Source of the DNA: Opisthorchis felineus
Taxonomy: Eukaryota > Platyhelminthes > Trematoda > Opisthorchiida > Opisthorchiidae
Assembly: GCA_004794785.1 (NCBI GenBank)
Contig: SJOL01001577.1
Location: 310,084-374,083 of the forward strand
Direction: 5' to 3'
Length of the DNA stretch: 64,000 nt
Under the pieces are notes generated by a model. It ran no database searches, was not told the origin of the DNA, and saw only the letters and a list, made by a program, of their open reading frames with translations. Every line of letters starts with the position of its first letter. Positions within the stretch are counted from its first letter, which is position 1. This document shows, in pieces, positions 10,523 to 22,180 of this stretch. Made by a program: the position numbers and the translations under genes.

Positions 10523-10924
10523 TCCATAAGCCTGTCAGCCTCGGAAAGATTATAAGCATCAGAGAAATCTTCAGGGCATACAACACCCCAAAAACAGGTT
10601 AAGCAACGGATGGCAGAAATCTGAAGATTTTGACGCGCGTTGTTGGTGATTCCAAACGAGGATAAAGGAGCTGTGCAGTGCTTCTTGGCCTTTCGGTATA
10701 GACTGACTTCACTGACGGGTTGAAATCTCCACTGCATATTACCAAATCTCACATCACAATGAATCAGTAAGCAGCTCACAGGAAGGATAATTTCACTGGA
10801 TGTGTGAAACTATCTGAGGAGTCTTCATTCGGGGAGCCAGTCATTAGGTGATGTGGTTCCCTTTATTGAAAGATGAGTGGCGCTATTTCGTGTCTAAATG
10901 AGAGCTAATCACACTGCCAACCAG

Positions 10925-10998
10925 CCACTCGTGGCCGAACGGTTAAGTATTCAACCAGCGGCCGGAGATTAGCGGGCTCGTAACTTCCTGAGTGCATG
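10925..10998 (+). repeat. tRNA-like SINE head
   Basis: An A-box-like TGGCCGAACGG at 10932-10942 and a B-box-like GGCTCGTAACT at 10975-10985 lie 43 bases apart, about the spacing in a real tRNA. The B box is diverged and the folded arms are poor, so this is a tRNA-derived repeat, not a working tRNA gene. Confidence 0.45.
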
Positions 10999-11379
10999 GC
11001 ATTCTGACAAACCTCTGGAAACATAAACACCCCGAATGGGGAACTGTCCAAAATTAAATAAACCCGGCTCGCCACAGAGACCAATTTTATACATGCAAAA
11101 CTGTGCCTGCCATTGACTTTTCGGTGGTTAGTCAATAAGCTGGCTACCATCAGGAAAGATTCCTTCGAATGCGCCATGTACTTGATGATCTACCAAAAAG
11201 TTTCACAAGGATGATTTCTATCGGTGTGTGTGCACATAAAGTATTTTATCAAGCAGTTAGACCATCCTGTAACTCAGTCCAAGCCACCCTCTTCTCAGCT
11301 CACTTTGTCGTTTGACTTAAATAACCTACTCTTACCACATATGTGTTATCCGTAAATGCTGGATGTTTCACGTCTGCAG

Positions 11380-11548
11380 CTGATGAAAATAATTTGAAAT
11401 GTCAACATCCCGCAACTTATGTCTTCTCAATTTTCTGGTGGAAGAAAACTCTCCAGTTACTCATGTGTTCTGAACAGCAGTTGTTGCAGTTGTTGTTTCA
11501 GAACACAAGTGCACCTCGACATGGGTTTGCCCTACAAAAAAGCACTAG
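11380..11548 (+). CDS. Candidate exon, 55 codons
   Basis: A good acceptor (TTTCACGTCTGCAG ending at 11379) and a fair donor (CACTAG|GTAAAA) frame 169 bases that complete a codon, give 55 codons and leave two bases. The peptide holds ENNLKCQHPATYVFSIFWW and a leucine- and glutamine-rich stretch LQLLMCSEQQLLQLLFQ that could be helical. No domain is recognised. Entry phase 1 and exit phase 2 match no nearby candidate, so the model stands alone. Confidence 0.33.
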
Positions 11549-11614
11549 GTAAAATAATAGTTGATATGATCATATGTTTGTGATTACTATCCGTCACGAA
11601 GAGATTGGACCTTG

Positions 11615-11945
11615 CCGTTGTGTGACGGTTTGCACACCTCAGTGACCCATTGAGCTATACTGGGGGGGGGGTGTCCCCGCGACACTCACAGAGTCTCTCA
11701 TACCAGGTTGGAGGTTAGAGGCCTGACGAACTCAGTCTCCTGGCCCTCCAGGTTGGGGGTTAGAACATGTGGCGACTTGTTCCATAGAAATGATAATGCA
11801 TTTGCATTTCCCGCCAAACACCGTTGCTTTGCGGTTAGGCTTTTGAGCCAAAGGCTTTGGTTGAGGACCATGATCGTCCTCCTGTCTAGGTGTGGGCGCC
11901 CTGACATTATCCCAGCCCGTGATACCTACGTCTGACAATACACTC
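11615..11945 (+). mobile_element. LINE-associated block, copy 2
   Basis: Related along its length to 2705-3000: the same order of GTTTGCACACCTC.GTGACCCA, a poly-G run (11658-11669), GGTTGAGGACC, TCCTGTCTAGGTGTGGGC and CCTGACATTATCCCAGCCC. No reverse-transcriptase sequence follows, so this is a fragment. It is the less decayed of the two clear copies. Confidence 0.6.
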
Positions 11946-12149
11946 ATGCCACATCGATCGTCGCGTGGTGTCATCAGCCGGGTCGCCTTACTCGCTGCAT
12001 ACAGCAGGGCGGGTAAGCGAAAACAGGCTACTGCTGACGCCTCCCTTCTTTCGTACGACAGCGATGCATCGGCGTTGAACACTGATGCCATGTTGTCGAT
12101 GATTATGATGGTGATCCGTAAGAATAAAAGTGCCTTTTGGCACACAGGT

Positions 12150-13300
12150 TTTCAGATCGAGAAAACAAAAGCAAACATCATTAGGGGTTCCTTAATGTGC
12201 CCTTAGTCTGAGTTTAGTACAACAAATGTTCCATTAGTAAACCTGCTAGTTTGCCCTCTGTGAGTGACAAAAGAGGCAACATATTCTATGGTGATTGCGT
12301 GTTTTACAATCAAAATGCTTATCTGAGCATGTGCAAAATATGTGGTATTATTTTTACCATGACCAGTAATAGAACTGCCTGAGTGGTTGATAGACACTTT
12401 TTATACTCTTGCTCCAAAGTATATAGGACCGGTTCTCTCTGAATGATATTTTTGACTGAACTGTCTGTCCTCAACCATTTATTGCTCGAAACGTCCTGAC
12501 ACAATGTTTGCAACTGGGAAGATCGCTTTTATTCCTCTAGGAGTTAGACCATTGCGAAAACGGAGCCCATTTAGGTGACCCTCTGCAAAGAAGCAGGATA
12601 TACCAATTCCACTTGGCGACAAAAACGCCATGGTTGACTGGAAAATGCACACTCGCGTGGAAGTTGCTAGGGCTTGGTTGGCACGAAGTCCCGGAGTTAA
12701 GCTGCTGTGGAAAGTAAGAGGAATAGTTCATAGTTTTGAAATAAATTTCTAAAACTTGATAGAGCTGACTGGAAGCGCATATTTTGACAGGACTGTTAAA
12801 CGACGGTGGCACAGGACAGCGGGAGACGTAAACTCTGACTGACATCTGAGAGAGCTGTGATATTGCAGGCGAGAACTGCCACGTTATACCAAGTGAGATT
12901 TTGGAAGGTTATCGTTCAGAGAGGATGGAGCGATGAGGTGTGTAATTCCCTTCCAAAGCAAATCAAGCAGATAGAGGCAAGACAAAGGAAGCTAACCTCG
13001 AAAGTGTGTTGAACATTCCAAAGTAGGGAAAATTCAAGTAGGCCTGAAAAAATGCTAGGCAGGGCTGAAAAACTTGAGAGGTTGAAAGACAATTCCAAAA
13101 TCCATAGAGGCGCTACCTGTGAGGGATCCAGAGTGAGCGAACCAGAAACGGTTGCTAAAAGTGCGAGATTCGAGATGGTGAGCAGAGGAGAACGGGGTTT
13201 TATAGCTGGCCCGGTTGAAAGGTGAATTCTTTGTGGATGCTGGAAACCAGCAATGAATAAACGAGGGGGTTAAAACCAGCTGAATATTGTTTTAATTAAC
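12150..13300. other. Non-coding stretch
   Basis: Only short frames on both strands without start or splice context. No repeat was recognised. Confidence 0.35.
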
Positions 13301-14930
13301 CTGTTACATTTGAGAATCATGGAAGTTTTCATAACGACGCTCCGTGAAGGAGTATTGGAAAAAAGAAACTCCACTATTTAATCGATGTAGAGTTGGATGA
13401 GGTCGGTTTGGATTGGACCGTTCAGAAACCACCAACTCTGGGATACTTGGATACAGCCACCTTTCAAAAATCGTCCAGTCCGTTTGTTGAAATTCGGTTG
13501 CAGACGCTACATATGGAGTAGGAGAACATTCACATCATTTGCCGCCGAATTTCCACTAGAAAAAACGTCCAGTATTAGAGATTGGTCAATCAAAACCTGG
13601 CTCTTAGTACTTGTTGTTTGAAATCGAGGACCCTACACGAACATATGAAGGCAAAGCCCGCACACTGAGCGCTAAGTTTGTGACGCAACATTGCGGCCAA
13701 ATTGCCCAAACGAGTGAACAATTCGAAAGCTTCTGATTATTCTTTCAGTTCTCGTATTGACTGAACTGACCATGCTACCCTCAAAGTTTGACCACCAGGT
13801 GCGAAGGAAGACATGCGCGTTGCCACAACCCCCATTGTAAAGAAAATTCGGCTCAAGCAAAAAAGGCTTTGACTCAAAGTTATTTTGGGAACTGTCTTCA
13901 CCAACCATGTTGCTCATGACCAGGCCCTATTTATTCAAGCAAGCCATGTTAGTCCAGTGACCGGCAGTTAACAGTAGTCATCAGACGAAAATTTGGATCA
14001 CCAAATCTCGGTAATCGTTTAACCGTACGTGTTCAACTAGAGCATGACAGCAGTCAAAAAATTTACAAAGTGTCATCCATTTAGTTCGAGGCGAAATACC
14101 AACTGAGTATTGATAGTCGATCTAGACGACCGGAAGTTTATAATTATAGCAAATTCGTCATTCGTCAGAATTTGCGAGTATTTGCAGTTAGTTTGTTCTG
14201 GTGGACTAAGTCCCTATGAAACAGTTAAAATGAGGTTGGTGACGTTTTAAAATAAGCAGAAACTAATGAAGGACACTCAGTTTCCCGACACAGAGGACGA
14301 CTATTATCGATCCCATGAGTAATTATTCCAAAGTTGAATCAGCGTACGTCCTCCTTCTGTGTTACCCTTGTTTAGGGTGAATTTCTGAAAACAGGGGTAT
14401 GGAAAAAAGGACCATTGTCTGACCTATTCGTTGGTGTATCTTTGGTGAACATCCAACTTCTCCAACACAGTAGGCAAAGCTCACAATTCTTCTATTACAC
14501 AATGAGGAGGTACTCTAAGAACGTTTGTACAAAGTGGCGCAAATAGTCCTTCTGTATCCTTCTGTGCTAAAGTACTATAATGTTGAAAATAACAAGTAAA
14601 AGTCCCCTCAATCTAGGCTCATAAAACAATGGTAGATGAGTGGAAATAATGCATCTCTGTAGGTGGGCATATTTGCCGAAAGAGGCACATACTACTAACC
14701 TTTTGTCTGTACCATCCATGCTTATTAAATAGAGAAAAGTGATGATGTTTAATCATAACAGTACTTGGACTGTCATAGACATTGAATAATCGCGTAAAGA
14801 ACCCTGCACGTCTTATCCGATTCAGAACTATCTTGATAGAGTAAGTAATAGCCCTTTTCTTACTACTCACATGTAGATTTGAGTAGCTCGAACATTCGAC
14901 TTCCTGAAATTCTGCGGTGAATATCCAAGA

Positions 14931-15162
14931 TGTTGGTAATGTGTTGAAATATTGGTAGCTCGGGTGAGTTTATTGGTTGTTGATCAGGTGGCTGTTGATC
15001 TGTTCGCCGAGCTTGGCAATTGGCTTTCAAACGTTTCGTCACCATACGAGGAGACACCATCAGCGCGCAGTTGATGATGTCTCCTCGTATGGTGACGAAA
15101 CGTTTGCAAGCCAATTGCCAAGCTCGGCGAACAGATGAACAGCCACCTGATCAACAACCAAT
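14931..15162. repeat. Family 2 head-to-head inverted dimer
   Basis: Arms of about 87-90 bp (14972-15058 and 15073-15162) are inverted copies of family 2 round a short spacer AGCGCGCAGTT. Each arm carries the GGTGACGAAACGTTT core. The dimer lies between two copies of GAATATCCAAGA (14919-14930 and 15163-15174), which could be a 12-bp target-site duplication or part of the repeat unit. The palindrome would form a near-perfect hairpin of roughly 90 bp. Confidence 0.75.
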
Positions 15163-15199
15163 GAATATCCAAGAACATGAAAAGAAAAAACGATTTCTC

Positions 15200-16600
15200 A
15201 CGACGGTAGGGCAACTGACCAATGAAGATAGCCATTCAGTCGAAATTATTACTTGGCAATTCTTATTGCAGTGCGTGGTATAACAGTCCCACGATGAAGA
15301 CAGAGAGAACGTTTCGCAAAAATCTACGAATACACAAACGCAATCATACTGATCACAGAAGCAATAAAACCCAACTGATCAGCAGTAATAGTCTACTGCA
15401 AAGCCAGCGTTGCTAGAAGGAAGGCTTCAGTAGACTTTCCACCCAAATTTAAAATGGATACATCTGTTTAGCTTTTATCATGCCCAAATAGATTAGAGAA
15501 GACAGGCTGGACAAACACGCAAGCCTGTCTTAATAACTCGAGAGAAATGACAGAGTTCATTACTCACATTAACCACCACTTAACCACCACGAACAAATAA
15601 GCAATCTGTATCAGAGGCAAAAACCGCTTTTCTATAAAGAAACTCGTAGCTTGTCCTAAAACTGTTTACAAAAGATAGATAAATCATGCAAATCCGATAA
15701 CAACAAAGGCTGTTTGTCAACGTGTTCAACAAGATTTTTTTCAGATACTGTAGGGAAAAACTGCACTAGATTCCATAACAGGCTTCCGGTTAACTTTGCT
15801 TTACCGGTTGTATTAGCACTGCAAAACTTAAAGGCAACATTTGCGGAGTAGATGGAGGAAAGTAACAAAAAGATAACAGGGGAAGTAGGGCGACGGACGT
15901 GCTTGGCTGATATTTTTTCGGAGACTAAGGCAGTTGGAACAAAAGAGGCCTTTGACCTTTACCAAATTCTCCATCTGTATAGAGAAACCGCCACCATTCT
16001 TGAAAAAGTTGGATTGTAAGAGACAAGTCAATAGAAAAAGCTGAAAATGGGCTATCTTGGATTTTCTATTCGACATATGGTCATAGTCCGGAAGAAACAG
16101 CACGGCTTTCGCGCGTATCAAAACCTGTGAGATTCACATTGTTGCTGCGCGACCAAAAATATGCAGAGTTGGTTGCGGTTTGGTAAAAAACGCAACAAAA
16201 CCAAACATCAAACAAATAGATCCCCATACAGGGCACCGCTTTCTGTATGACTGGTCAGTTGCTTGAATAATTTTTAACTGGACTAGTCCGTGCGACAGTT
16301 TACAAAGTTTTCTGACTATTTCTGATAAGTTGGAAAGTTCCCAGCCACCGGTGTAGCTGCTGCAGCATGCAGCGGATATAGGGTCATGGAAAGTAGCCAA
16401 AATCACACACCACGTGGCTTTTAATGCATAACTTATGTAGATATGGTAATGAAAGCATTCTCAATGTACCACCGTTTTTGCGCTCAACAACGCAGAACTT
16501 TTGAGTAGCCTATAAGGGCGACATTAGTTACGGCGATCAGTCCGCACAGTCCACTGTAAGTGATACTTCAGATGTGGTTTCTGGCTTCTGTATACTTTCT
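15200..16600. other. Non-coding stretch
   Basis: Nothing beyond short unsupported frames is seen. Confidence 0.35.
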
Positions 16601-16610
16601 GTACCTTTAG

Positions 16611-16839
16611 AAGGTTGCAAATTTTTCCACTCCTCATGCACACTCCTGGGCAGCTGCATAAGTAATGACGAAAGTCAATGCACGCATTACAAAGTGGTGT
16701 GCAACATTTGCAAACTCGAGTCATTTATGACGTCAGAAACAAATCCCACTGAAGCCGAAGGGAAAACAAAGACAACTGTAGAAGCAATATACTCCACTGT
16801 TGTTGAGGACCTTAAACAGATTAGAACGTTTAATTGTGG
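16611..16839 (+). CDS. Candidate exon 1 of a cysteine-rich protein
   Basis: A strong acceptor (TATACTTTCTGTACCTTTAG ending at 16610) opens 75 codons up to a donor TGTGG|GTAAAT. The first third is cysteine-rich: GCKFFHSSC, LLGSC, SQCTHYK and VVCNICKLES give about seven cysteines including one CxxC, suggesting disulfides or metal binding. The rest is acidic and threonine-rich (TEAEGKTKTTVEAIYS). The exit phase leaves GG, and the next candidate exon (17440) supplies T to make Gly, so the pair is phase-compatible over a 600-base intron. No family is recognised. A TGACGTCA site at 16728-16735 lies within it. Confidence 0.4.
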
Positions 16840-17439
16840 GTAAATTCGACTATGGTAAGCGTTAGCTGGCGGAAGCATTTTTGCAAGGAATTAGGGCGTA
16901 GGCGAGTAGTCGGTGATGAATCAATAGGTCAACAAATTAAGCATAAAATACGGAAGTTTGAGACATGTACTACGCATGCGTTGTTATTGGTGCATGTCAA
17001 ATTCATTAATTCTTGGAATTCTTAATGAACTCTTGGTGACAGAAGACTTTCAAGGGACAAGCATGACTTGGCAACGCAAAATTAAGATAGATCTTTGAGC
17101 TTTCCTGATTGAGGTTTACGTGATATTCCTTCTGCGTGGTTAGAAACTTTACAGGACGTGATGCACAATCAATCGCAGTGGGGAGCAGGCTGTCACCTTT
17201 TAGTCGGATTGCTTAACTGTTTTTCTGTCGTTGTATGTTGGGGACATATCGGATTAATTTCACCAAGGGCGTTGGCTTAGTTCCCCCTGATGTGAAACCA
17301 AGATGCGTTTACTTCACCGCTGTTTTAAGGTGTGTGCTACCTAACCATCACTGTTTTCCATAGGGACTTAGGGCTGTTTATATTGAGTCCTCACTCTCCC
17401 CTTTCCTTCTATTCTTTGTTAAGAAATTCTTTCTCACAG

Positions 17440-17545
17440 TTGTGGGGCATTCAAATACCGGTATTTATTACGTGTCTATGACGTGGATGATGATGTGCAA
17501 CTTGATGACATCACGGGACGTAAAACCAGAAATTGCATGTCCTAC
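17440..17545 (+). CDS. Candidate exon 2 of the same model
   Basis: Acceptor with a long pyrimidine run (CCTTCTATTCTTTG...TTCTTTCTCACAG ending at 17439). It completes a codon with one base, gives 35 codons containing FKYRYLLRVYDVDDDVQLDD, then ends at the donor TAC|GTAAAG. The acidic YDVDDD.QLDD stretch is notable but not diagnostic. It joins the 16611-16839 exon in phase. Exit is phase 0. Confidence 0.38.
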
Positions 17546-17725
17546 GTAAAGTTCTGTTTAAATTTTTGCAGAATGCGATGACATGTTTGATATTTTAGTT
17601 CTCTTCCTGCCTGGTAAAGGGGAGCCAAATATTCGAAAAGGGTACAGACACCTCCTTCAGAAGGTCTATTAGTAATGCACAAACGCAGCAGCTAACGAGA
17701 AGCCCAGCCGAAAAGAATAGTCCTG

Positions 17726-17960
17726 CAACATGCATAGCTCACGCATAGTCGATGAGATAAAGGAAGCCACGAAACCTACACCAGTGCAAATTGTAAGAGC
17801 AAAATTCTGCTCTGTTCTGATTTTAATTTCACGTGAGCATGGGTTAGCCTGTGACCTAAAAGCGTTTCTAAACAATAGCGGCTATGGAAGATTCACTCCA
17901 TCATCACTGTTTCCAACCGCTTCACATTCACTGAGCTATGACACATCAAAAACTGGTTAG
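17726..17960 (+). CDS. Possible third exon or separate ATG frame
   Basis: An ATG at 17730 or the AG at about 17720 opens 76 codons ending in TGA/TAG at 17960. The frame includes IVDEIKEATKPTPVQIVRAK and is phase 0 after AATAG, which would fit the exon at 17440-17545, though that acceptor lacks a pyrimidine tract. It could be the terminal exon of the cysteine-rich model. No AATAAA was noticed close by. Confidence 0.22.
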
Positions 17961-18479
17961 CAATTTTGAACCAATTAGGAAAACCTATAAGCGAAAATTT
18001 AGAAAAACAGGAGAATGTAGCCAAATGGAAGAGGATGACGCTGAAATGTGAGAATGGCGTTCAGGATTCAAACTTAGGAGCATCTACGCCAGGCACCGTT
18101 TGTAGTAAATCGTTCGCACCATTCTCGCGCTCGCTACGTCAGGGTTCGTACTAAACATGGCTTCGCATTATGTAGTTATTGCCAGAAGATAGCACAACGG
18201 TGCCATCACAATGATACACCGTAAAACGGATTTACTTCATTAAAATGAGAAGTTCGAAATCTGCCAGTTGGCTTTTATCTACCCAAGTACCAGTGTTTAG
18301 GCTGGATTCTGGATGCAATACATTGAAATGGGTTATGTTGTGCAAATGGAACAATCGACCAGAATTTAGTTACACTTTCCAAATGCTGGGCTTGATATGT
18401 ATTCTGGCTATCGCCAGGAATCTAGCAACTCAGAGTCCACATGAAGGATGAGCTCTTCCTAATTTAGTCGAAAGGCTGA

Positions 18480-19310
18480 CCGAGGTCATCCAGTCTTTTG
18501 AGATGTGCCTCGCGCCCACAAGGTGCGAAGTCATGTTGCAGCACGTGCAGGACGTACGTGCCTCTGAGAATTCTAGGAGTGATGTTGGAGGTTGTGGAAC
18601 ACCATACGTATCTTGGAAGTTGTATTAGGTCTGACGGACGAATTGAACGCATGAATCTGAAAGACCAGGACTGCGTTAGCCAATTTGCGCCACTTGTGAC
18701 ATCAAAAAGGCATTTAACTAGGTCTCAAAGGACGGGTGCGCGCTTCATTGCTGTAAGGCTGTGAGATTTGACCACTTCAGGTCTTTCACCACCGATATCT
18801 CAAGACTATATTTAAAAGCTGCTGAAAGTGGCAAATTCGCAAAGAGGTGATCACGAAATGGGTTTTTGGTGAAGGTGAGGGTACTTCCCTCAAAAACTGC
18901 TTCCAGCGCTACAAGCCAATTTGTCTGGGCCGTATGTTACGAATGCCAAGCTACCGCGTGCAAAATGAGCGCTGTTTTCCGTGACTAATTCAGAGTGATG
19001 GAACCACAGAGGTAATCAGAATTTGACTTTGCAGACGGGAATGAAGGACGCTACAAGACGTTTGAGTGCCTTTGCTGCTGTTCGTCTTGCCACGAAACCC
19101 TTCCTCTGCTTCGCTGGAGACACTGAACGATATTGCGACAAACCGATGTCAGTGGCATTCATGTTACTGCCTTCTATCCAGATAGTCTGAGTGATTGCTG
19201 AAGGCGCAGGCACCTCGGATGTATGTGTTATGCTAGCCCCAAACCCCCTGCTCCATCTCTTTCTTTCTTCGAATATAAGGCTCTGTTGAAGTAAGTTGAC
19301 ATGGTTGTAC
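18480..19310 (+). mobile_element. RTE-type reverse transcriptase remnant
   Basis: C-terminal reverse-transcriptase segment in broken frames: VMLEVVEHHTYLGSCI at about 18582-18630, ALANLRHL then LKGRV, GCEI.PLQVFHHRYLKT, ICLGRMLRMP and ETLNDIATNRCQWHSCY near 19120-19170, in the same order as the better copy at 48 kb. Several stops and frame changes make it dead. The tail reaches about 19310, next to the ambiguous base at 19331. The YADD part is absent. Confidence 0.7.
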
Positions 19311-19330
19311 GACCATGTTTTTGCTGTCAG

Positions 19331-19331
19331 N
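19331..19331. other. Ambiguous base (N)
   Basis: The only N in the window. It separates the retrotransposon tail from a near-identical copy of 3766-3860, which makes this a likely assembly join. Confidence 0.9.
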
Positions 19332-19427
19332 CTCACTGAGAGAGATTCTGATGGCAATTCTTTAAATTTTAGGTCCAGAAACTTCATGAGACAGTTTATT
19401 ATGCTCAAAACGTCCACTATCTCCCTG
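19332..19427. repeat. 95-bp repeat, copy 2
   Basis: Copy of 3766-3860 in the same orientation, with about three mismatches. It begins directly after the N. Confidence 0.8.
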
Positions 19428-20164
19428 GGTGTCGCGTCAGCATTCGGAGAGTTACTTTTGACTGTTTTGCTGTTTTTGCTGTCAATGATGTTGATCTAAG
19501 TGCTTATCACGAGGTATGATGGTGAATAACTAACACATCTATTGGAGGAGAAGCTGTCAGTTCTGGCTGAATTCCTGCCAGCTGAATGCAATCCATGCAC
19601 CAAACGTCGTCGATTTAGTGAAACGGCAGAACTTCACATTCGAAAACTGTGTTCGCATAATTTTTATCGTATACAATCATTCCACATCCTTTTAGTGAGT
19701 TTTGCAGACACTTTCCAATCATCATCATTTTATTGGCAGCAGTATACCAGCAACCACTACAGTGTTGCGATATTTTGGGTTCAGAATTGTGAAACTGGCT
19801 TTCAGAGTGTGGATGTATCACTCTTTTACCGCAGAGTGTGAACGACCTTCTAGGTAGATAGCGGTGTTTAACCAGATGGTGAAATCAAATGCAGTTTCAC
19901 AGTGGCAGGGTAATGAACCAAGAACTGACGTGATTAATTCTCATTGGGAACTCGTTCGATGTTCACTTCTTGGGATCTCAGACAAGGTTGGGGCAGCTCA
20001 ACCACGTTTGTTGGCTGTTACTCATCAAAACCATCTTGGTTCATTCGGCAAGGTTTTAACAAGCAACTCTTGAACATAAACTGGAGAGTTACAGGTCCAC
20101 TAAACAATACGCAACAATTCATCAGATAATTTACCGTATGGATGGCGCGTTGTTGTGGCATGGT

Positions 20165-20692
20165 TTACCAAAAGAATTTCAAGGATAAAAACTTTGGTGC
20201 ACAAGCAGTCAGGTGGGTTTCTCTAAGACCCATCAAAAGGGTGGAATTTTCCTCCGCTGTTTCATAGCACTGTTTACATTCTCGTTTTTTCCTACGTTGA
20301 TGATTCCGTATGTGGCTGACGCTGATAGGTGCTGTGCTCAATTCTGCAACTTGTCGATCTGTCATCAAAAGAAATGCCTCTACAAGGTAAGCTATCAAGG
20401 TTAATAAAAATGCGCTTTTTGGAAGTGTGTTGGGTTCAACGTTGGGGCCAGGTGAGATCAACTTTGGCCTTAATTGCTTACAAAATGTAAAAAATGTATG
20501 TCCATGTGGGCAAGCAAATAACAAACGATCGGCAAAATCCTTCTGACCAGAGTCTCTTACCGTGGATAAATGCTTCGATGTCTGCTCTTCAGAGAGAGGA
20601 AGAACAGGTAATGATATTTGGAAAATTTCGATGAATCGTGTTTGGTCATTGACTACCATGATATTTCTCCTCGGGGATTTAGTTTGGCACAC
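20165..20692 (-). CDS. Unrecognised 175-codon open frame
   Basis: A long minus-strand frame starting at an ATG (MCQTKSPRRN). It has a central segment LRPKLISPGPNVEPNTLPK, a short hydrophobic stretch FLLTLIAYLVEAFLLM and a basic RNHQRRKKRECKQC tail. The plus strand of the same interval has its own open frame ending at a strong donor (CTACAAG|GTAAGC at about 20393) and encoding a hydrophobic run then CCAQFCNLSICHQKKC. Both cannot be right. No homology is recognised for either. Confidence 0.22.
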   Translation of the reverse strand: MCQTKSPRRNIMVVNDQTRFIEIFQISLPVLPLSEEQTSKHLSTVRDSGQKDFADRLLFACPHGHTFFTFCKQLRPKLISPGPNVEPNTLPKSAFLLTLIAYLVEAFLLMTDRQVAELSTAPISVSHIRNHQRRKKRECKQCYETAEENSTLLMGLRETHLTACAPKFLSLKFFW

Positions 20693-20699
20693 CTAGAGG

Positions 20700-22180
20700 G
20701 GCGTCTTTGTAGGCAATACATCAAGGAGGTCATAAGTGGACTCAGTTGACTGCATGATCTTTTCCAAAAGTTCTACAGTGATTAACCGTCCAGTATGGTC
20801 TATGCTGGTTTCATTTCTCGAGCAACGGTCCACTTTATCCGCTCCTCCTCTTTATCCGTCTTTATTTTTTGTGTTGTCAATGAAGTTCTGATCCATGTGA
20901 ACAATTTATGATTACCAGCTGCCGTTTTTTAGTTAAGTAAACAGATACATTGCTTTCATAACAGTTTCCTTTTACTCTAACAGACTTGTTTGTATAACAG
21001 CCTGCAATGGACATTAAGGTCTTGAACCTGCAAGGCGGAGAGAAGAATTCTCAATTTTATTCTTTTAAGACCATTAGAAACTGCCTCTTGAGAAAAAACT
21101 TTTTGCAAGCACAACAGTAGGGATATTTACTGGCCTTGTTGTCCTAAATTAACAGTGAAGTTTGAATCCTGCAGCAAGAAACCATTGTTGTTGACACTTG
21201 GTTGTATGGCTACACGGTGCGTGGGTTGTAGAATGCTAGTTTTCAACGGCCACCATAACCTGTCTATTTACCAGAGAACTTGAAATTTGTATACTGTATG
21301 TACACTGTATATGTACTATACATACTATATCTGTGTACCAATGAAAGACAATCGAAAATTTCACTTTCTCCTACTTTTCTCCTATTTTCTACGAAAGTTG
21401 TCAGGTAGGTACATCTTGTAGTCATCGTTAATGCAGGGGCCACATCTCCAGAACTGTTTTTTCCAATGCCTCAATCCACAACATGAAGTCTGTCTAATTA
21501 CAAAAGCCGGAGAAAAAAGTAGCACCGGTTTGCTGTTCCCTTTTGCTTCAAGTAGTTTCAGATTATTGGCACTCAGAGGTTCATAAACGTGAGTAATCTG
21601 CAAATCAGGCTTACAAAAACGATATCATTCCCAGAGCGTCTTGTGCCTCTTGTACATGCTGGTACGGCAAAACCAACTAAAATTTACACAAATGAAGTGC
21701 ACAAACAAGTCTCTTCGGCGTTTGTAAAGATCTTTGTCTAGATATGACCACTGTTGCCACAGAAGAAAGCTGAAATGGCGCTAGACAGAGTCGAGAGTCA
21801 GACCGATGACCGTTTTGCATTATTCGTCCTCACTCCCCCTTAAAACACCATGTGCAACGCACTTGTGACAAAGTGCATATTTAACTCAGAAACACTTGGA
21901 CTAGCTTGTTCATGTTTAGTTTGCGTATGTTATACATGCATGCATTTTTGTGTAAGAATTGTTAGGTAACAGGGTGGATACTTGGATTCATCTTGATCAA
22001 AACTAAACCGGAATGTGGTCTTGTGAATGAACCGCTCTGGGAAAAAACAGTATAGGTTGCAGTTGCACGGAGTGTTACGCAAACGTTCGGAAGACATTCT
22101 TGTTGAAACGAATCTTCTGACCCATATTATGATGTTGGAAGTAACCAGTTTCGATTCTCTTTAGATTACTGGAGCGTCAT
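20700..22180. other. Mostly non-coding stretch
   Basis: Holds a good acceptor (TTTCCTTTTACTCTAACAG near 20982) with only 13 open codons behind it, and AT-rich simple sequence of TGTA/TATA type at about 21288-21336. Nothing else is supported. Confidence 0.35.

Noticed and set aside
11892..12206. 104-codon plus frame and 137-codon minus frame over the same bases
   Set aside because: Both run over the LINE-associated block and simple repeat-like sequence; they are chance frames within a repeat.
19016..19417. 133-codon minus frame across the N
   Set aside because: It is the reverse of the LINE remnant plus the 95-bp repeat and includes an unknown residue at the N.
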